Positions 10,140 through 21,664 of a stretch of DNA of 64,000 bases are shown in pieces. Below the pieces are notes generated by a model, which was given only the letters and a program-made list of their open reading frames with translations, had not been told where the DNA came from and did not search any database. Source of the stretch: Geosiphon pyriformis (Eukaryota; Glomeromycota; Glomeromycetes; Archaeosporales; Geosiphonaceae); contig JAAOMT010000561.1 in the NCBI GenBank assembly GCA_016748015.1, positions 8,026 to 72,025 on the forward strand. Reading direction: 5' to 3'. Position 1 is the first letter of the stretch, and each line of letters opens with the position of its first letter. The position numbers and the translations under genes are program-made.

Positions 10140-10880
10140 AAGATTACATTTGTCGTAGTATTAAAAGTGGCAAGGAATTAAGCAGTGATTGTATAGTTTA
10201 GTATTTAGATCAACTAGCTGCTGTTTTTGCTCTTTTCGGGTTAGGGCCAATTCTTGATATCAGTTCTGAAATGCATTGGGGTTATCTGTAAAGAAATTAT
10301 CCACAAAGTAGTCGGATTTGTTATATTTGGGCATCCAAGGGTTGTTCTTAATTTCTCGTATTTCTTCAGTGTGGCACCTTTGGCTTTGGCACTTATTATT
10401 CTCCAAATTTTGTGATTATTATGTAAATAACCATTCAGCCTATTGAGTGCTCATTTCCAAGTGTCCTCGATAGAGATTCCCTTTCATACCTAATTGTTGA
10501 TTAATATGGTGTATTGACAAGCCTCATTGCATGTTTCTTCTCTGCCAGGCACATCATTCCAGAGTTCTTCATTAGGCAGAATTTCGCCACATGCAAGGCA
10601 TGACATGTTGTCCCATTTGTTTTGTTATTTTGGTCATTCAAATTTTTTCAATAAACAAGGTCTGCAGTAGTATTTGGTGGCAGTAGGCCATTCTTTGTTG
10701 TCTCTGATACATGTGTTCATAGTGGATAGCTTCTTTTCACAATCAATACATATTAGTCTTGGAAGTTAGTAAAATAGATTTCTTTGGTTTGAGGTTATGT
10801 ATATTAGTGATGACGATTGGAGTTTTTTTTCAGCTCTGTCTTTTCTTTTTTCTTCCCAGGTTGGTGGTGGAAGTAGTTCA
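10140..10880 (-). pseudogene. Cys-rich module between protease and dUTPase in element B
   Basis: The minus-strand frame, with several stops, shows repeated Cys pairs: CIDC (near 10745), CRPC (near 10660), CLAC (near 10595), CNEAC (near 10525), then CQSQRC and a last HCLIPC...C cluster next to the dUTPase. This spacing fits two or more zinc-binding units. The last cluster is shared with element A (CQYC...CNEC near 1253-1302). I cannot name the fold. Its position between protease and dUTPase is not part of the standard Ty3 pol layout. Confidence 0.65.
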
Positions 10881-11349
10881 GTTTGATAAATGTCCACCCA
10901 TGAAACCTAATAGATCTTAATATTTAGTAGTAGTGGTGTGTCTTCAAATTCAATAAGAAGTTCTTTAGTATATTGGGTTTTAAAGTGTTCGCACATAGCT
11001 GGGACTTGGGCATGCTGTCCATTAAATGTGAGTTGAAGTTCTTGGGTGTTCTAGTCGAGAGTAGCGTTGGCTTTTGACAACCAATTATTTCCTACCAGAG
11101 CTTGATATTGAGTAGCTTCTATGACAAATACTTTAGTAAGGATCTGAATTCCATTAATCTCAAAAGGGAAGTTGTCAATTTCTCCTATTGGAGTTTTTGT
11201 GTTTCCATCCATTGTAATGATCTGGACAGTAGCAGCATGGTCTACTCAGTGACCTAGTTGGTCCATGAGCTGCTTTGTGATTATGCTACCAGCTGATCTG
11301 TTGTCTAAAATTAATTTAATGTCTATTCTTTCGACTCTGGTGTTAGTGT
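10881..11349 (-). pseudogene. Retropepsin-type aspartic protease of element B
   Basis: The frame reads IKLILDNRSAGSIITKQLM just inside the solo LTR, matching the retropepsin active-site pattern hydrophobic-D-(T/S)-G-(A/S); here Asp (11303-11305) is kept but Thr-Gly is Asn-Arg. Downstream, TPIGEIDNFPFEINGIQ and ALVGNNWLSKANATLD match the flap and second hydrophobic-Gly block of retroviral-like proteases. Stops near 11250 and 11055 break it. Confidence 0.75.
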
Positions 11350-12335
11350 TGTTACCAGACAAAATTAGAGATATTATTTAGCATAAAATTATCTTATAAT
11401 TCCTATCATTAATTAGCATATATTATTGTTTCAAATTATCACTTATTACATTAGCAAAAATGTCTGAAATTATTATTTTATTAATAACTCAAATTGTACA
11501 CAACACAAATATAACTTAATTGCAATGATCAATCATGCAATATCCCAAACTATGTAATATTCAAAAGTTTGCCGAAATTTGTAGAAATTTGCCAAAATAA
11601 TTAATAGTTCACCGAAATATCTAATAGTTTGCAGAAATAACTTGTAGTTCGCCAAAATGTATCTTTAGTTCAGCAAAATTGTAGAAAATAGCAAAGTTCA
11701 AGTTCATAGAATAGTGTTATAACAAGTTGTATAAAAGAAGAGCTTCTCTCTTCGAGAAAATGTATCTTACTTTAGATTTATTACTTAGAACCACTCCTAC
11801 ACACACAAAAAAAAATAAATATAAAATAATTTGAAAAACCAAAAACTCTTTAATTATTGCATTTGGAAAATTCTCAAAACTCAACTAATGTTTTGAAATT
11901 GATTAGCTACCAATTTCAATAAACTGTTAGTGACTTCAGGCCTGGATTGAAAATGTCTCTCTTGACAGAATTCTATTTCTTTTACATTTTTTATTTTATT
12001 TTCTTTTTATTTTCTTACTATAATCATTAGGGTAGCCTACAGATAAGATTTCTGTAAAAGAGTTGACTTTTACAGCAAAGTAACTACACATTTTTTTAGT
12101 GAGCTTCCAGACGAGCATTTCCTGGGAAAGAGTTGACATTTACTACAACGTAACTACATAAAACAACTGGCACAGAATTGACCATTTCACTTATAAGCCC
12201 AGCAGTTCAAATTATAGGAGATAATTTGAAGATAAATTCAGTTACTGGAGATTCAACCACATCCAGAAAACGTGAATTCACAGCAAACAAGCATCAACAG
12301 CATTTAAGAAAAGAGACCAAAAATCTCCAGTAACA
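11350..12335 (+). repeat. Solo LTR, family 1, inside element B
   Basis: The copy is 986 bp, from TGTTACCAG to CCAGTAACA, inverted relative to the copy at 114. The flanks are GTGT (11346-11349) and GTAT (12336-12339), a 4-bp duplication with one change. Removing the LTR and one flank copy joins the gag-side frame (ends ITALYT) to the protease frame (starts NTRVERIDIK) in phase. U3 repeats with GTTCACCGAAAT-like units (11570-11690) precede a TATAAAAGAAGAGC box (about 11730). Confidence 0.9.
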
Positions 12336-15250
12336 GTATATAGGGCCGTTATTTGTTTATCCTAATTGATGGCTGCTCCACTAAAAAAGCTATGGATGCT
12401 CAAATTATTAATGTCAAAAGGAAATATGATGACTAGGGTAGTGTTCTTGGTAATAATGGCTGGTAAGATATTACTTTTTGTTAACTTGAAAGGTTGGAAG
12501 ATTTGTTTTTTCACAGATATAGATTTATCAAAACCCTGGTCTTTCATGAGACTGAGGTAGGAAGCTTGATTCGAATATTTGGTTGGTGCAAGTCAAAATT
12601 GAGCAGAACTGTGAGGAATTGGTCAAGACGGTCTGCTGTTGGTTTGTGCCTGATTGTTGTTGAGATTCCTCCATCCCTAATTATAATCTATGGCTTGAGG
12701 TCTGAACTGGCTGTAAGGAAAAATTTGATAGTGAGGAATTGTTTGTGTTATTGGTAATGGTTGATAATAATTCTGGGGTGGTGGTTGAGTATATGGGACT
12801 TGTTATGCATACTGGGGCAGTTGATTTTGAAGTATTGAATATTGGAATACTATGTTTTGCTAATATCTTGGTTGCTGGTATTGGTTTCCTTGAGTTTGGT
12901 CTATTATCTTTTTTCTGTAGTCACAGGCAATATGTTCAGGTTTCTGGCAATAATAACAGTTGTGAGAATTGGATCTTCAAGGTTGTTGCTATTGCTGACA
13001 GTTCTGTTGCTATAGATATCTGCTATTGTTGTTATTTTCTCTTTATTGTGATAGTTGGTAAGTTCCTGTAGTTCTGGCTAAGAATCCCTCAATTTTCTGA
13101 GTAAATTTTTCACTTAATTGGATTATCTTTGCATTAATGTTAGAGGTTCCATTGATGGCTAAATTTATGGTGTTATTTATAGAAAAAAAATACAAGAAAA
13201 TAATAGGAAAAACAGATAAGGAAAATAGACCAATAAGAGAATAGTATTTAGCATGTAAACACATTGCTCAGCAATATAAAACATTGTCAGAGAATTATGG
13301 CACATTGTTTAACAATGAGCATATTGTCAGAAATTACAGGCACATTGCTTAGCAATGTAAACATTGCTTAAGAAATCATGACACATTGCTCACGAATGTG
13401 CAGAACCTCATATAACATAAATTATATATATATAGTGAGAGTGTTAAAAGCAAAAAAAGTAATTTCAGGAGAATTCAAGAATTCCTAGAGAATTCAATAG
13501 AGTTTTATTAATTTAGAACAATCTCTTTTCTTCTCTATTTATTAACCCTTATTTCAAGGATAGTTGCTATTAACCAAAATGAAATTATATAAATAAAAAA
13601 TCTCTCCAATTCTTCAAATCTATGTTATTGTTGTTTGTTTGAAAATATAATCACTTTTTCATTTATCAACACTTCATGTTGATAAAATCTAACACTTAAC
13701 CACACTAGAACAATAGCTCTTGATCATGACTATTAATGGGATACTAACTTAAATTGCCTTGGCTTATTTCTAATTTCTTATTTTCTTTTTATTTTTTTTT
13801 CTTTTATTTTATTTTCTTTTGTTTGTTGACTTACTACTGATTAAAAAAATTAAACACTGAATAATTGACATCAAAGATAGCCTAATAAAAGACCCAAAAA
13901 TAAGGGTAGAATTATATATATTAACAAATAGCTTACCAGAAGGGCATGACTGCCAGATTAAACCAGCCACTATGCTGAAGACAGAAATTGGAAAAACAAT
14001 TTGAGAAAACAGCCTAAACCAATCAGAGTGAATCTCTGTCCATTATACAAAAAACTCCACAACAAAACCTTTAGATAAAACAATATTATATTAATTGAGC
14101 ACCAAGTTATGGGTTTGTTATTTGCTTTAAGACCCCAAATAATCACCTGTAACAATGGCTTGGGTATGGTTTGCTTCTTGTTCTGTGGATTCAAAATTAT
14201 AAGTAAGAGTGACTGCTTCTTGTAGGTTTGTTGAATGGTAAGATTGTACAGATTTTAGGAGGCTGCTCCTTAGTCCTTTAATAAATTGATTGAGAACTTG
14301 CATGGTGGTATAATAATTTTGCTCGATGGTTAGAATTTGTCGAAGGACCTGATTGAATCTTCTGAGATAAGTAGTTACTGCTTCATGGTCATTTTGTTTT
14401 ATTATACTGAATTGATTTTGCAATTGAATGAGTGTATTAGGATCACAGAAGTATTGCAAAAATACGAGTTTAAACTCTGTAAAGGAGGTAGGTTTCTCTG
14501 CAAGACTCTGATATCATGAATTAGTGATTCCAGTCAGAAAGAACGGCAGTGTCTAAATGGTGTGGTTATTGTTTCAACCATTAGTGGTAATTGCTTTCTT
14601 GGCATTCACAATCCAAGAATATGTATTATCTTCTTCATCAGAGAATTTCTCTAATTTAGCAATATCCCAGTAAGCCATGATTTGGTTAATGGGTGGGGTG
14701 TTACTGGTTACATTTGACGGAATTGGTGTCTGTGTATTCAAGTGTTCTCCAGGTGCTAATGCTGGTTGTTTTCCTTTGTCACTTGAATCAATAGGTTGTA
14801 AGATAGCTGTTCCTTCTATTAAGGAAGATGCTAATTCTGCTGAGTTTGTGCTGGTAGTGGTTTCCAAGTTGATATGTTTTCTTCTGTTTAACCAGCTGTT
14901 GGGGTAAGATTTCCAAACAGTGATTCATATTTTCTTAGTGATTTGGTCCAACTTTGTTGACTCCAAGGGTGTGAATTTTCAGGAGTTTGTGGTATTTCTA
15001 ACTGGATTTCTGGGGTGAATTGAATACAATTTTACTTTGGGATGTCTGATGATATGATAGAATTGTTGGAGAGAGGAACTTTGGTTTTTTGTTAACCGTA
15101 GACTTGTCTTGGGCAGTTGTGGAATTATTGGATCTGTTTTTGTATTTCTCCAGATTAGATTCTACTGGTTGTTGTATTTGAGAGAATTGTTTTGTCATAT
15201 AGTGTTTAATATCTGTATCGACTATGCATAGAGTTTCAGCAATTGTTCAA
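12336..15250 (-). pseudogene. Gag of element B, split by a solo LTR
   Basis: The capsid-like core is legible at 14700-14130: MAYWDIAKLEKFSDEED, LPFFLTGITNS, then QYFCDPNTLIQLQNQF and EAVTTYLRRFNQVLRQI, the usual gag landmarks of these elements. After the solo LTR (13171-14154) the frame continues with a Gln/Tyr-rich region that holds a zinc knuckle (about 12965-12920) reading CYYCQKPEHIACDY; the last ligand expected of CX2CX4HX4C is Tyr instead of Cys, a G-to-A type change. Upstream (15480-14900) is an N-terminal Asn/Ser/Gln-rich part. Many stops. Confidence 0.8.
13171..14154 (+). repeat. Solo LTR, family 2, inside gag of element B
   Basis: The copy is 984 bp, from TGTTATTTATAG to ACCTGTAACA, flanked by perfect ATGG duplications (13167-13170 and 14155-14158). 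The gag frame on the two sides rejoins in phase when it is removed (EANHTQAI to NLAINGT). It carries the ATTGCT/AGCAAT palindromic repeats (13255-13410), a TATATATAGTGAGAG box near 13426 and the AGCACCAA motif in reverse near 14096. Confidence 0.93.
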
Positions 15251-15529
15251 GTAGTGGTAGTTGTTGAGTACCCTAGTAAGCTTTGATGGATTTGTTCTTT
15301 AAGTCTTTCTGTATTAGTTGTGCAGCTTAATAAGCAGTTAATTTTTGTGTTGATATAGTTGCAAAAATCACTTTCTGCAATGGTGGTTTCTGCTGGTATT
15401 TCTAGATCTTTTCAAAAGTGTTAAAATAGTGCTCTTTTGTATGAGAAGTGGTCCTTTCCTATTGTTTCAATAGTCACCACTTTTGTGTATCTCTGGGATA
15501 TTCTGTTTTTGTAGATTTATAACCTCACA

Positions 15530-15539
15530 GGGAGCACCA
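15530..15539 (-). other. Primer binding site of element B
   Basis: On the minus strand TGGTGCTCCC begins 2 nt after the end of the LTR at 15542. The same arrangement (2-nt spacer, TGGTGCTC) is seen at 111-100 for the LTR1 element. I did not identify the primer tRNA. Confidence 0.7.
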
Positions 15540-15609
15540 AATATTATGGGTAAACTTGGTGGGATATAAAAATAGTAACATTTGGTGCTTTCAATAATTA
15601 GTAATGCAT

Positions 15610-16458
15610 TGTTACAAATAACTATTTGGGGTCTCAAGTCAAATAACACACCTGTAACTTGGTGCTTAAAAGCTATTTCTGTTGATAATGTTCTAAAAGT
15701 GTTGTATCTGAAGATTTTGATGGAATTCTTTGTATAATGAACAGAGATTCAATAGTGATAGTGTTTGCATGTTCAGTTGTTTTCCAATTTCTTTCTCAGC
15801 TTGATGGCCGGATTTATTCTGGCAGTTGTGCCCTTCTGGTAAGCTAACCAATAATATATATAAATCTACCCTTAGTTCTGGGTCTTTTACCAGGCTATTT
15901 GTGACGTTAATAACTCAGTACTTTTAATCCTCAATTAATTAGTATGCACACAAAATCAAAGAAAGATAAAAGAAAAAATAAGAAAATAAGCCAAGGTGAT
16001 TTGCAAGTTAGTATCCCATCAATAGCCATGATCAAGAGCTATTGTTCCAGTATGGTTAAGTATTAATTACTATCAACATGAAGTGTTAATAGTGAAGAAT
16101 GAATTTGATATAGTGAATAATTATTTATTCTTTAGGATTGTGGTAACTAAGCTAAGAATTCTTCTTGTCAATTCTTCTTCCTTTTTTCTGCTTCTAATAC
16201 TACTGCTATATATACATATTTGAGATTCCTCAATTCCTCAATTTCTTGCAACAGGAATCCTGGAATTCTGCAATTCTTGATAAGAGAAATCCTGGAATTC
16301 TGGAATCCTGCAATTCCCTGTCAGAGAATTCTGAAATTCCTGGAATTCTGCAATTCCTCTAAGAAGAATCTTGGAATTCCACATTTACTACGTCTACCTC
16401 TGATTGGCTAATATCTACTGGCTAATAATACTATATTTTCTATATTCTATGAGTAACA
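15610..16458 (-). repeat. Solo LTR, family 2, nested in LTR3
   Basis: The copy is 849 bp, from TGTTACAAATAAC to CATGAGTAACA in the LTR2 reverse orientation. The flanks GCAT (15606-15609) and GCGT (16459-16462) are a target duplication with one change. The family 3 sequence continues on both sides in register with the uninterrupted copy at 36300-36360. Instead of the ATTGCT palindromes, this copy holds the GGAATTC...GCAATTCC array. Confidence 0.9.
16231..16390 (-). repeat. Palindromic GGAATTC-type minisatellite in the U3 of an LTR2 copy
   Basis: About six imperfect units such as GGAATTCTGCAATTCC are separated by short AGAGAA spacers. The array occupies the place where other LTR2 copies have the ACATTGCT.AGCAATGT array. 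The decayed LTR2 at 31966-32880 has an AT-shifted version of the same units (32036-32190). Confidence 0.85.
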
Positions 16459-17432
16459 GCGTCTTTGGCATAATTCTGTTGGCTTATTCTTGATTATCAA
16501 TCTCTGAAAGTCTTATTTTACTGGTTGTGAATTTACCCATTGAGTTCTTTGGTTATAAAGCACAGAGTTTTGGTTTTCGCTAATTGTAACTTCTTATAAA
16601 GATGAGCTTTCTCTTTTGAGTTAACGAGTATAGTCATTAAGGTCTGACATTGTCTTTTTACCCTTTTGGTAAGCTATCAAGTTAATGTTAATATCCAAAA
16701 TCTAGGGGGAGCTTTTCTCTTTTACTAGGCTATCATAAAGTCTATTCCCAGACAGTCAATTTTACTATGTTGCCACTTCTCAAGAAAAAAATAAAAAAAA
16801 ATAAAAAAAATAAAAGCAAAGAAAGAAAGAAAATAAAAGAAAAGATAAATTAGTATTGTTAATCACCATGATCAAGAGTGATTGGTTAGAAAATTATTAA
16901 TAGTTTGAGGTGATTATACTAAGAGCATTTGTCTTAAAACAAAGGTACAAAACAATAGTTAATTCACATAAATTTCACAAAGTTCGAGAACATGAATTTG
17001 TGATTCTAATTTCTTAATAATTGATTTATTTCAGAAGATGAATATGGAATATAATTGATAAAAGTGTATAGAAATTTGATTCTCATCTAGTAATTCGTAT
17101 CTATTTGTCTTTCTACTTACTACAACTACTTGCTTTTATACTTTCTTTTGGTTTTATAGAATTGCTTCTGATTGTTTTATTATTGCTAATTATTGCTTTG
17201 TTATTTCTGTTATTGCTTTGCTCTTCTATGTTATTACTAGTTATCTTATATTATAACATGTTATCTGGTGTTATTACATGTTATTCTGTATTATCCTGCA
17301 TTATAATGCATTATTTTGCACTATCCTAAGTTATAATACATTATCCAACATTATTGTGTGCTATTCTGTGCTATGTTATGTTCTGGTCACATTACTTCCT
17401 AACTTCAGATCAGTTTTTTTACTTGAATAACA

Positions 17433-19232
17433 ACAGTATATATTACAACAGAAAAATATTATAAAAAAAAACAAAATGTTCAATAAGTAAAATTGCTATT
17501 TTTTTTATGATCTTTGACCAATCTAATTAAAAAACTGCTCTAGTCTTCTATAATAACTATTATTGATATTAATAATAAAAAATTTTATAACATAATTACT
17601 ATTTGGTTTATTAATCACTAGTGATTACTTTTTATAATAAAAGATCATAAATTAATTAAAATATTTTAATATTTAAATATTATTTCTTAACTTATTTGTA
17701 TTAATACAATTAAGAATAAAGTCATAAAATTCTATGTTTTAAGTAAACAAAAATTAAAAATAAGTATTATCTTTATTATAAAATGTTTTTTTTTTACTTA
17801 TACTTATAATATAATAAATATACTTAAATATTATCAAGTCTAAATTTTTTTTTTATTAGATTTTTGAACATTTTCCAATAACAAAGTTTTTGTTTCTGTT
17901 ACTGCTCATTATATTAATAACAATTAGAACTTTTAATAAACAATAATTGATTTTAGATTAATAAGTAAATAACATAATAAAATAAATATTACAAACTAAT
18001 TTTTTAAAGTATTAAAAGATTACAGAATTACATTAAAAATATGTATATATATTCTTGCATAAATTTGGATTAGTTAATAGCCAATAATAAAATTGGCATA
18101 CTATATAGCAAAATTACTATAGTGCCTATATTATTAAAAATCATATTTTCTTAATATTAACTTAAGTTGGTTTTTATTATTGCTTTAAAATTAAATTTTT
18201 GGCATTAGTATTATCTAAGGCTTAAAGTTATCACAGTGCTTATATTATTAAAAATCATATTTCCTTAATGTTAATTTAAATAGTTTTTATTATTATTTTA
18301 AGCCAAATTTTCAGCCAAAAAGATTAAAAAAAAAGTTTAAAAAAGAATTACATTTATTTATTTTTTATACAAATTTACTATTAATTTTATTAGTTATAAC
18401 TTAATTTTTTTTCAACAGCTTTTTGCTATTATCTTTGATAATGCCATAAATAATAATATTTTTATAAGAAAGTTAACAAGAAAATTAGAAGAAGAAAACA
18501 TTCAATAGAACTCAAAAAATCTTTGATTTCAATGCTTTGATTATATTCTAAACTTGGCAATATGAAATTTTTCTAATATAAACTTTATATAAATTAAAGA
18601 TTAAAGAACTTAATTCTACAATCTGTATCTTGTTTTAATATTTTAAGCTTTTTGAATGTATTTGTAATACATGTTAAATTAAATACTGTAAACTTATTTT
18701 AGATTGTTCTATCCAGTGAAATTCTATTTACAACATGATAAAGAATAGATTTTTTTTTAAATTAACAAGTTTTTTATTTCTGATTTCTAAACATTAAACA
18801 ACCTTATTAGCACTCATATTAACTTTCATTAATATGCTATTTTACATGATCAGTGGGCTGTCTTCAATAAAATTGCTAAATATCTTGAATTATTTAAAGA
18901 TATTATAGTCAAAATATTAGCCAGTTCAAATAATACTGTCTTCTTAATTATTTTTTTCTTTAATATCATTTTTAATTATGTTAAAAACACAATTAATAAT
19001 AATGAGTCTGGTAAAACATTATAATTTTAATAGTATTTATTTGGTTATTTATTTAATATATTTAATATTAGATTTATTACTTATTATAACAACTAAAACA
19101 GCAAAAAAAAGTTGGTTAAATATTACTCTAAAACAAATACAACTGTAATATTCTGTACTGTATTGAATCCAAGAAAAAAATTCTATTATTTTATAAAAAG
19201 AGAATTTTTGGATAATAATATTAATAAAAAAG
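17433..19232. other. AT-rich stretch without a recognisable gene
   Basis: No open frame of interest, no splice-consistent exons and no recognisable LTR ends were seen. It contains one local direct repeat (18117-18305). The right edge is set by the start of LINE-like sequence. Confidence 0.6.
18117..18305. repeat. Two-copy direct repeat, period about 112 bp
   Basis: AGTGCCTATATTATTAAAAA (from about 18119) recurs as AGTGCTTATATTATTAAAAA (from about 18233). Similarity continues through TCATATTT.CTTAATNTTAA and a following TTTTTATTATTNNTTTAA. The units differ at several C/T positions. Confidence 0.7.
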
Positions 19233-20330
19233 TAAAAAAAACTTCTTTCTTTTTTTCATCCAAATTTTTCAAAGAGCAATTTTTCAAAAAAAATTTTTTT
19301 TGTTTTTTATCTTACTTGTTTTATTACTTTCAACATTTTTCAAGTTAATAACCCTTTTGTGGTAAATCTGGAGGCTGCTTTGAGTAGCAGTATGTCTAAG
19401 AAAAAGGCTCTAAAAAGTGTTCTTTATGGTTCTGTTGATGGTATTTTCTTTCAAAAAAAAAAAGTTTCTGTTGGTAATATTAAGCACTCTGGTAATGAAA
19501 AAAAAATTTCTTTGACCAAATCTGATGTCAATAATAGTATATATTTAGATATAGACAGTAAATTTAGTAATAATGAGCTTGGTAGTGCTGTAATGAATTT
19601 AAGTAGTGGTTTTTTTCTCAGTTTGGCTGCAACAACTTCCAAAGCCAAAAAGTCAATGATGTTTTAATTAGTGGTTCTCCTGTTAATACTATTAATTTTG
19701 GAATAAATAAGAATATAATTTATCACTTTTTTCCTCTCAATATCTTTCTTAACAAAAAGTAGATTGATTCCAAAGTGGTAAAAACTCAGATTGAAGTATC
19801 CATTAGGAAATCTTTTGCTTTAAATATTAATTTCTCAACAGTAGAAAAAAAATCAGTGTTGGCAAAAACTCTGTTTATTAGAAAATTTTTTTCAGTTGTC
19901 AATGGTTTTAAAAGAATTACTATTTTCTCAAAATTTGAAAGGATTATCTAATTTACTTTTATTTTAGAAAAAAACATGAAAATGGTCACTTTATTGGCCA
20001 GAAAGAAAGGAATCAACATAAACAGCAATCTTAAAAAACAAAAAATGAGATCAGATCAGACTGTGATGATTAAAGAAATTTTTATGAACACATCTAAAAA
20101 TATAATCATCACTGCAGTATTTGAATTTGGAAAGATTAATTTGATCAAAATTCCATTGATTGGAATGTGACAGAAGACTGTGGTAAAGTTTGTTGAATCA
20201 AGTCATGCTAATATGTTGGCTGCAAAATAGTTATTCTTAATTGAGAAGGATTCTATACAAGTGACCAAAGCTGTGAGATTTAAAAATCTGTTAAATATTA
20301 AAAATAATTAAAACCAAATATATTTTTTTA
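19233..20330 (+). mobile_element. 5' fragment of a LINE (ORF1 amino-terminal part)
   Basis: It matches the start of LINE-2 (55063 onward): the AACTTCTTTC leader, then a translated MSKKKALKSVLYGSVDG segment, KISLTKSDVNNS, and further on ENMKMVTLLARKKGININSN and ENVKTSKN-like RNA-binding-type sequence. The leader, ORF1 start and order are all shared. The similarity ends near 20290-20330 and no endonuclease or RT follows, so the copy lacks its 3' part. Several stops, two near 20168 and 20228. Confidence 0.75.
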
Positions 20331-20466
20331 TTTTGATGCCAATTTTTTTCCCAAATTTTACTCTGAAAATATTATTTTTGCTTAATTGTTTTCTTATTTA
20401 TCAAACTTTTTTTAATTTTTTTTAAGTTTTGGCTTTATTTACAATTATTTTACAATTATTTTATAT

Positions 20467-21150
20467 TGTTACAGATTGAAGTAACAAGCTAATGGATAAC
20501 AAGAGAGAACAAAATTGTAAAGTAATGAAAGAAATCAAAAGAGAATTTAACTTTAAAGAGTGAATTGAATAAGTATGGATTCAATATATAAGATTAGTTT
20601 CATAAAATATCTCAGTTACTATACTTTCAAAAGATAACTGGGGAATCTAAAGGTAGAAAGATAGTTCATACTGTCAATAAATAATCACACACTGGTATAA
20701 TTCTATGCCTTACATTGGCACTCTTAGAATTTAATATCAAATATCAAATGTATTTTTCAGTCACGTTTTATTCAATAATTTTCAAATGTTACAATTACAC
20801 ATTTCAAAAAAAAGGTAGGAAATAATCAACAAGTAATCTTTTATCCCAAGATGTTTGAATACTTAAAGGTAAAGAAAAGAAAAATTAGCAATAAGAAAAT
20901 TGAGATGAAAGTTGTTATTTTATTTATTTGATTTCCTTTATTTTTAATATGCCTTGTATTTCTGATATGTTTTTCTACAGCTAAGAAATTTATTGCTTAT
21001 ATAGCTATTAAAAGTGGTTAATAATTAAGTCAATGACTAGATCAATGATTAGGTCAATAATCACTATCTAAAAATAGGATGGCTAATTATGTGACATCAA
21101 TGGCTAATACATGTGATAATTAATAAAAAGTGTGAGTTTCAACTGTAACA
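20467..21150 (+). repeat. Solo LTR, family 4
   Basis: The copy is 684 bp, from TGTTACAGATTGAAG to TTTCAACTGTAACA, flanked by ATAT (20463-20466 and 21151-21154). The second copy, inverted, is 51255-51967. A distinctive internal part is a tandem AAGTCAATGACTAGATCAAT run (about 21025-21065), matched by GACCTAATTATTGACCTGAT in the other copy. Sense strand is not known because no internal region is attached; the + here is nominal. Confidence 0.85.
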
Positions 21151-21154
21151 ATAT

Positions 21155-21660
21155 TATTAATATTAGTCTAAAAAACAATGACAAATATTAAAAAAATGAT
21201 TAAGAAATTACAAATTTCAAAAAAAATGAATAAGTCTTACTTTTTTTGGAGTTATCAACATTTTCTTAATTATCAACATTTTTCCTGTTGAAGCTTTCTC
21301 ATTATTATTAGTGGTAGTTAATGCATAAAGCAAAAGTTTCTTAATAAATTTTCCTATCAATCTCTGCAATTGGTATATAACATAAATGGAACTGATGATT
21401 TTTTATTTTGATATAATAAGTGTATTAAAGAACTTAATAAAGTTATCTTTAAATTTACAAAATAATTTCTACTAAACAAAGACTAAGATTGCAACCATAT
21501 ATACTCCCCACTTTCGGGCAAACCACAGACCCTATTATGACAAAGTCACTCAATCGCAGTTGTAGGGTGTAGTTGGGCTCTATCAACATTATGACAATTG
21601 CATGTCATGATGAAATCCATAATACAACACTCTTCTTCTCATACAGACAACCGCAGAAAA
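21155..21660. other. Intergenic stretch without a recognisable gene
   Basis: The first half is AT-rich. From about 21480 the composition rises towards that of the gene island, with a GC-richer patch (21500-21600). No ORF or RNA gene could be supported; it may hold the 3' UTR of the minus-strand exon that stops at 21665. Confidence 0.5.
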
Positions 21661-21664
21661 TCTG

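Larger units (their letters stand above)
7756..15541 (-). mobile_element. Element B: decayed Ty3/gypsy-type retrotransposon with dUTPase-like domain (internal part)
   Basis: On the minus strand the order is primer binding site (15539-15530), gag with a zinc knuckle, aspartic protease, a multi-CxxC module, a dUTPase-like domain, linker, RT and RNase H. It is cut at 7756 by the LTR2 that ends element A, so integrase and its own 3' LTR are missing or displaced leftward. The 5' LTR is LTR3 (15542-17432). Two solo LTRs (11350-12335, 13171-14154) interrupt it; both can be removed to restore reading frames. Confidence 0.9.
15542..17432 (-). repeat. LTR, family 3 (5' LTR of element B), carrying a nested LTR2
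   Basis: The plus-strand ends read TATTATGGGTAAACTTGG and TTACTTGAATAACA, the reverse of the complete family 3 copy at 35369-36407. Without the nested LTR2 (15610-16458) and one target copy it is about 1,038 bp. The U3 side (17240-17400) is a 10-11 bp tandem array of TTATCCTGCATTATAATGCA-like units. GCACCAAATATTA and TAACATTTGGTGC near 15534-15590 form an inverted pair joining the end of the LTR and the primer binding site. 17433 onward is AT-rich flank. Confidence 0.85.

Noticed and set aside
21480-21600. Possible small RNA gene in the GC-richer patch before the minus-strand exon
   Set aside because: I could not fit a tRNA cloverleaf, 5S rRNA or snRNA core to it; it is probably 3' UTR.
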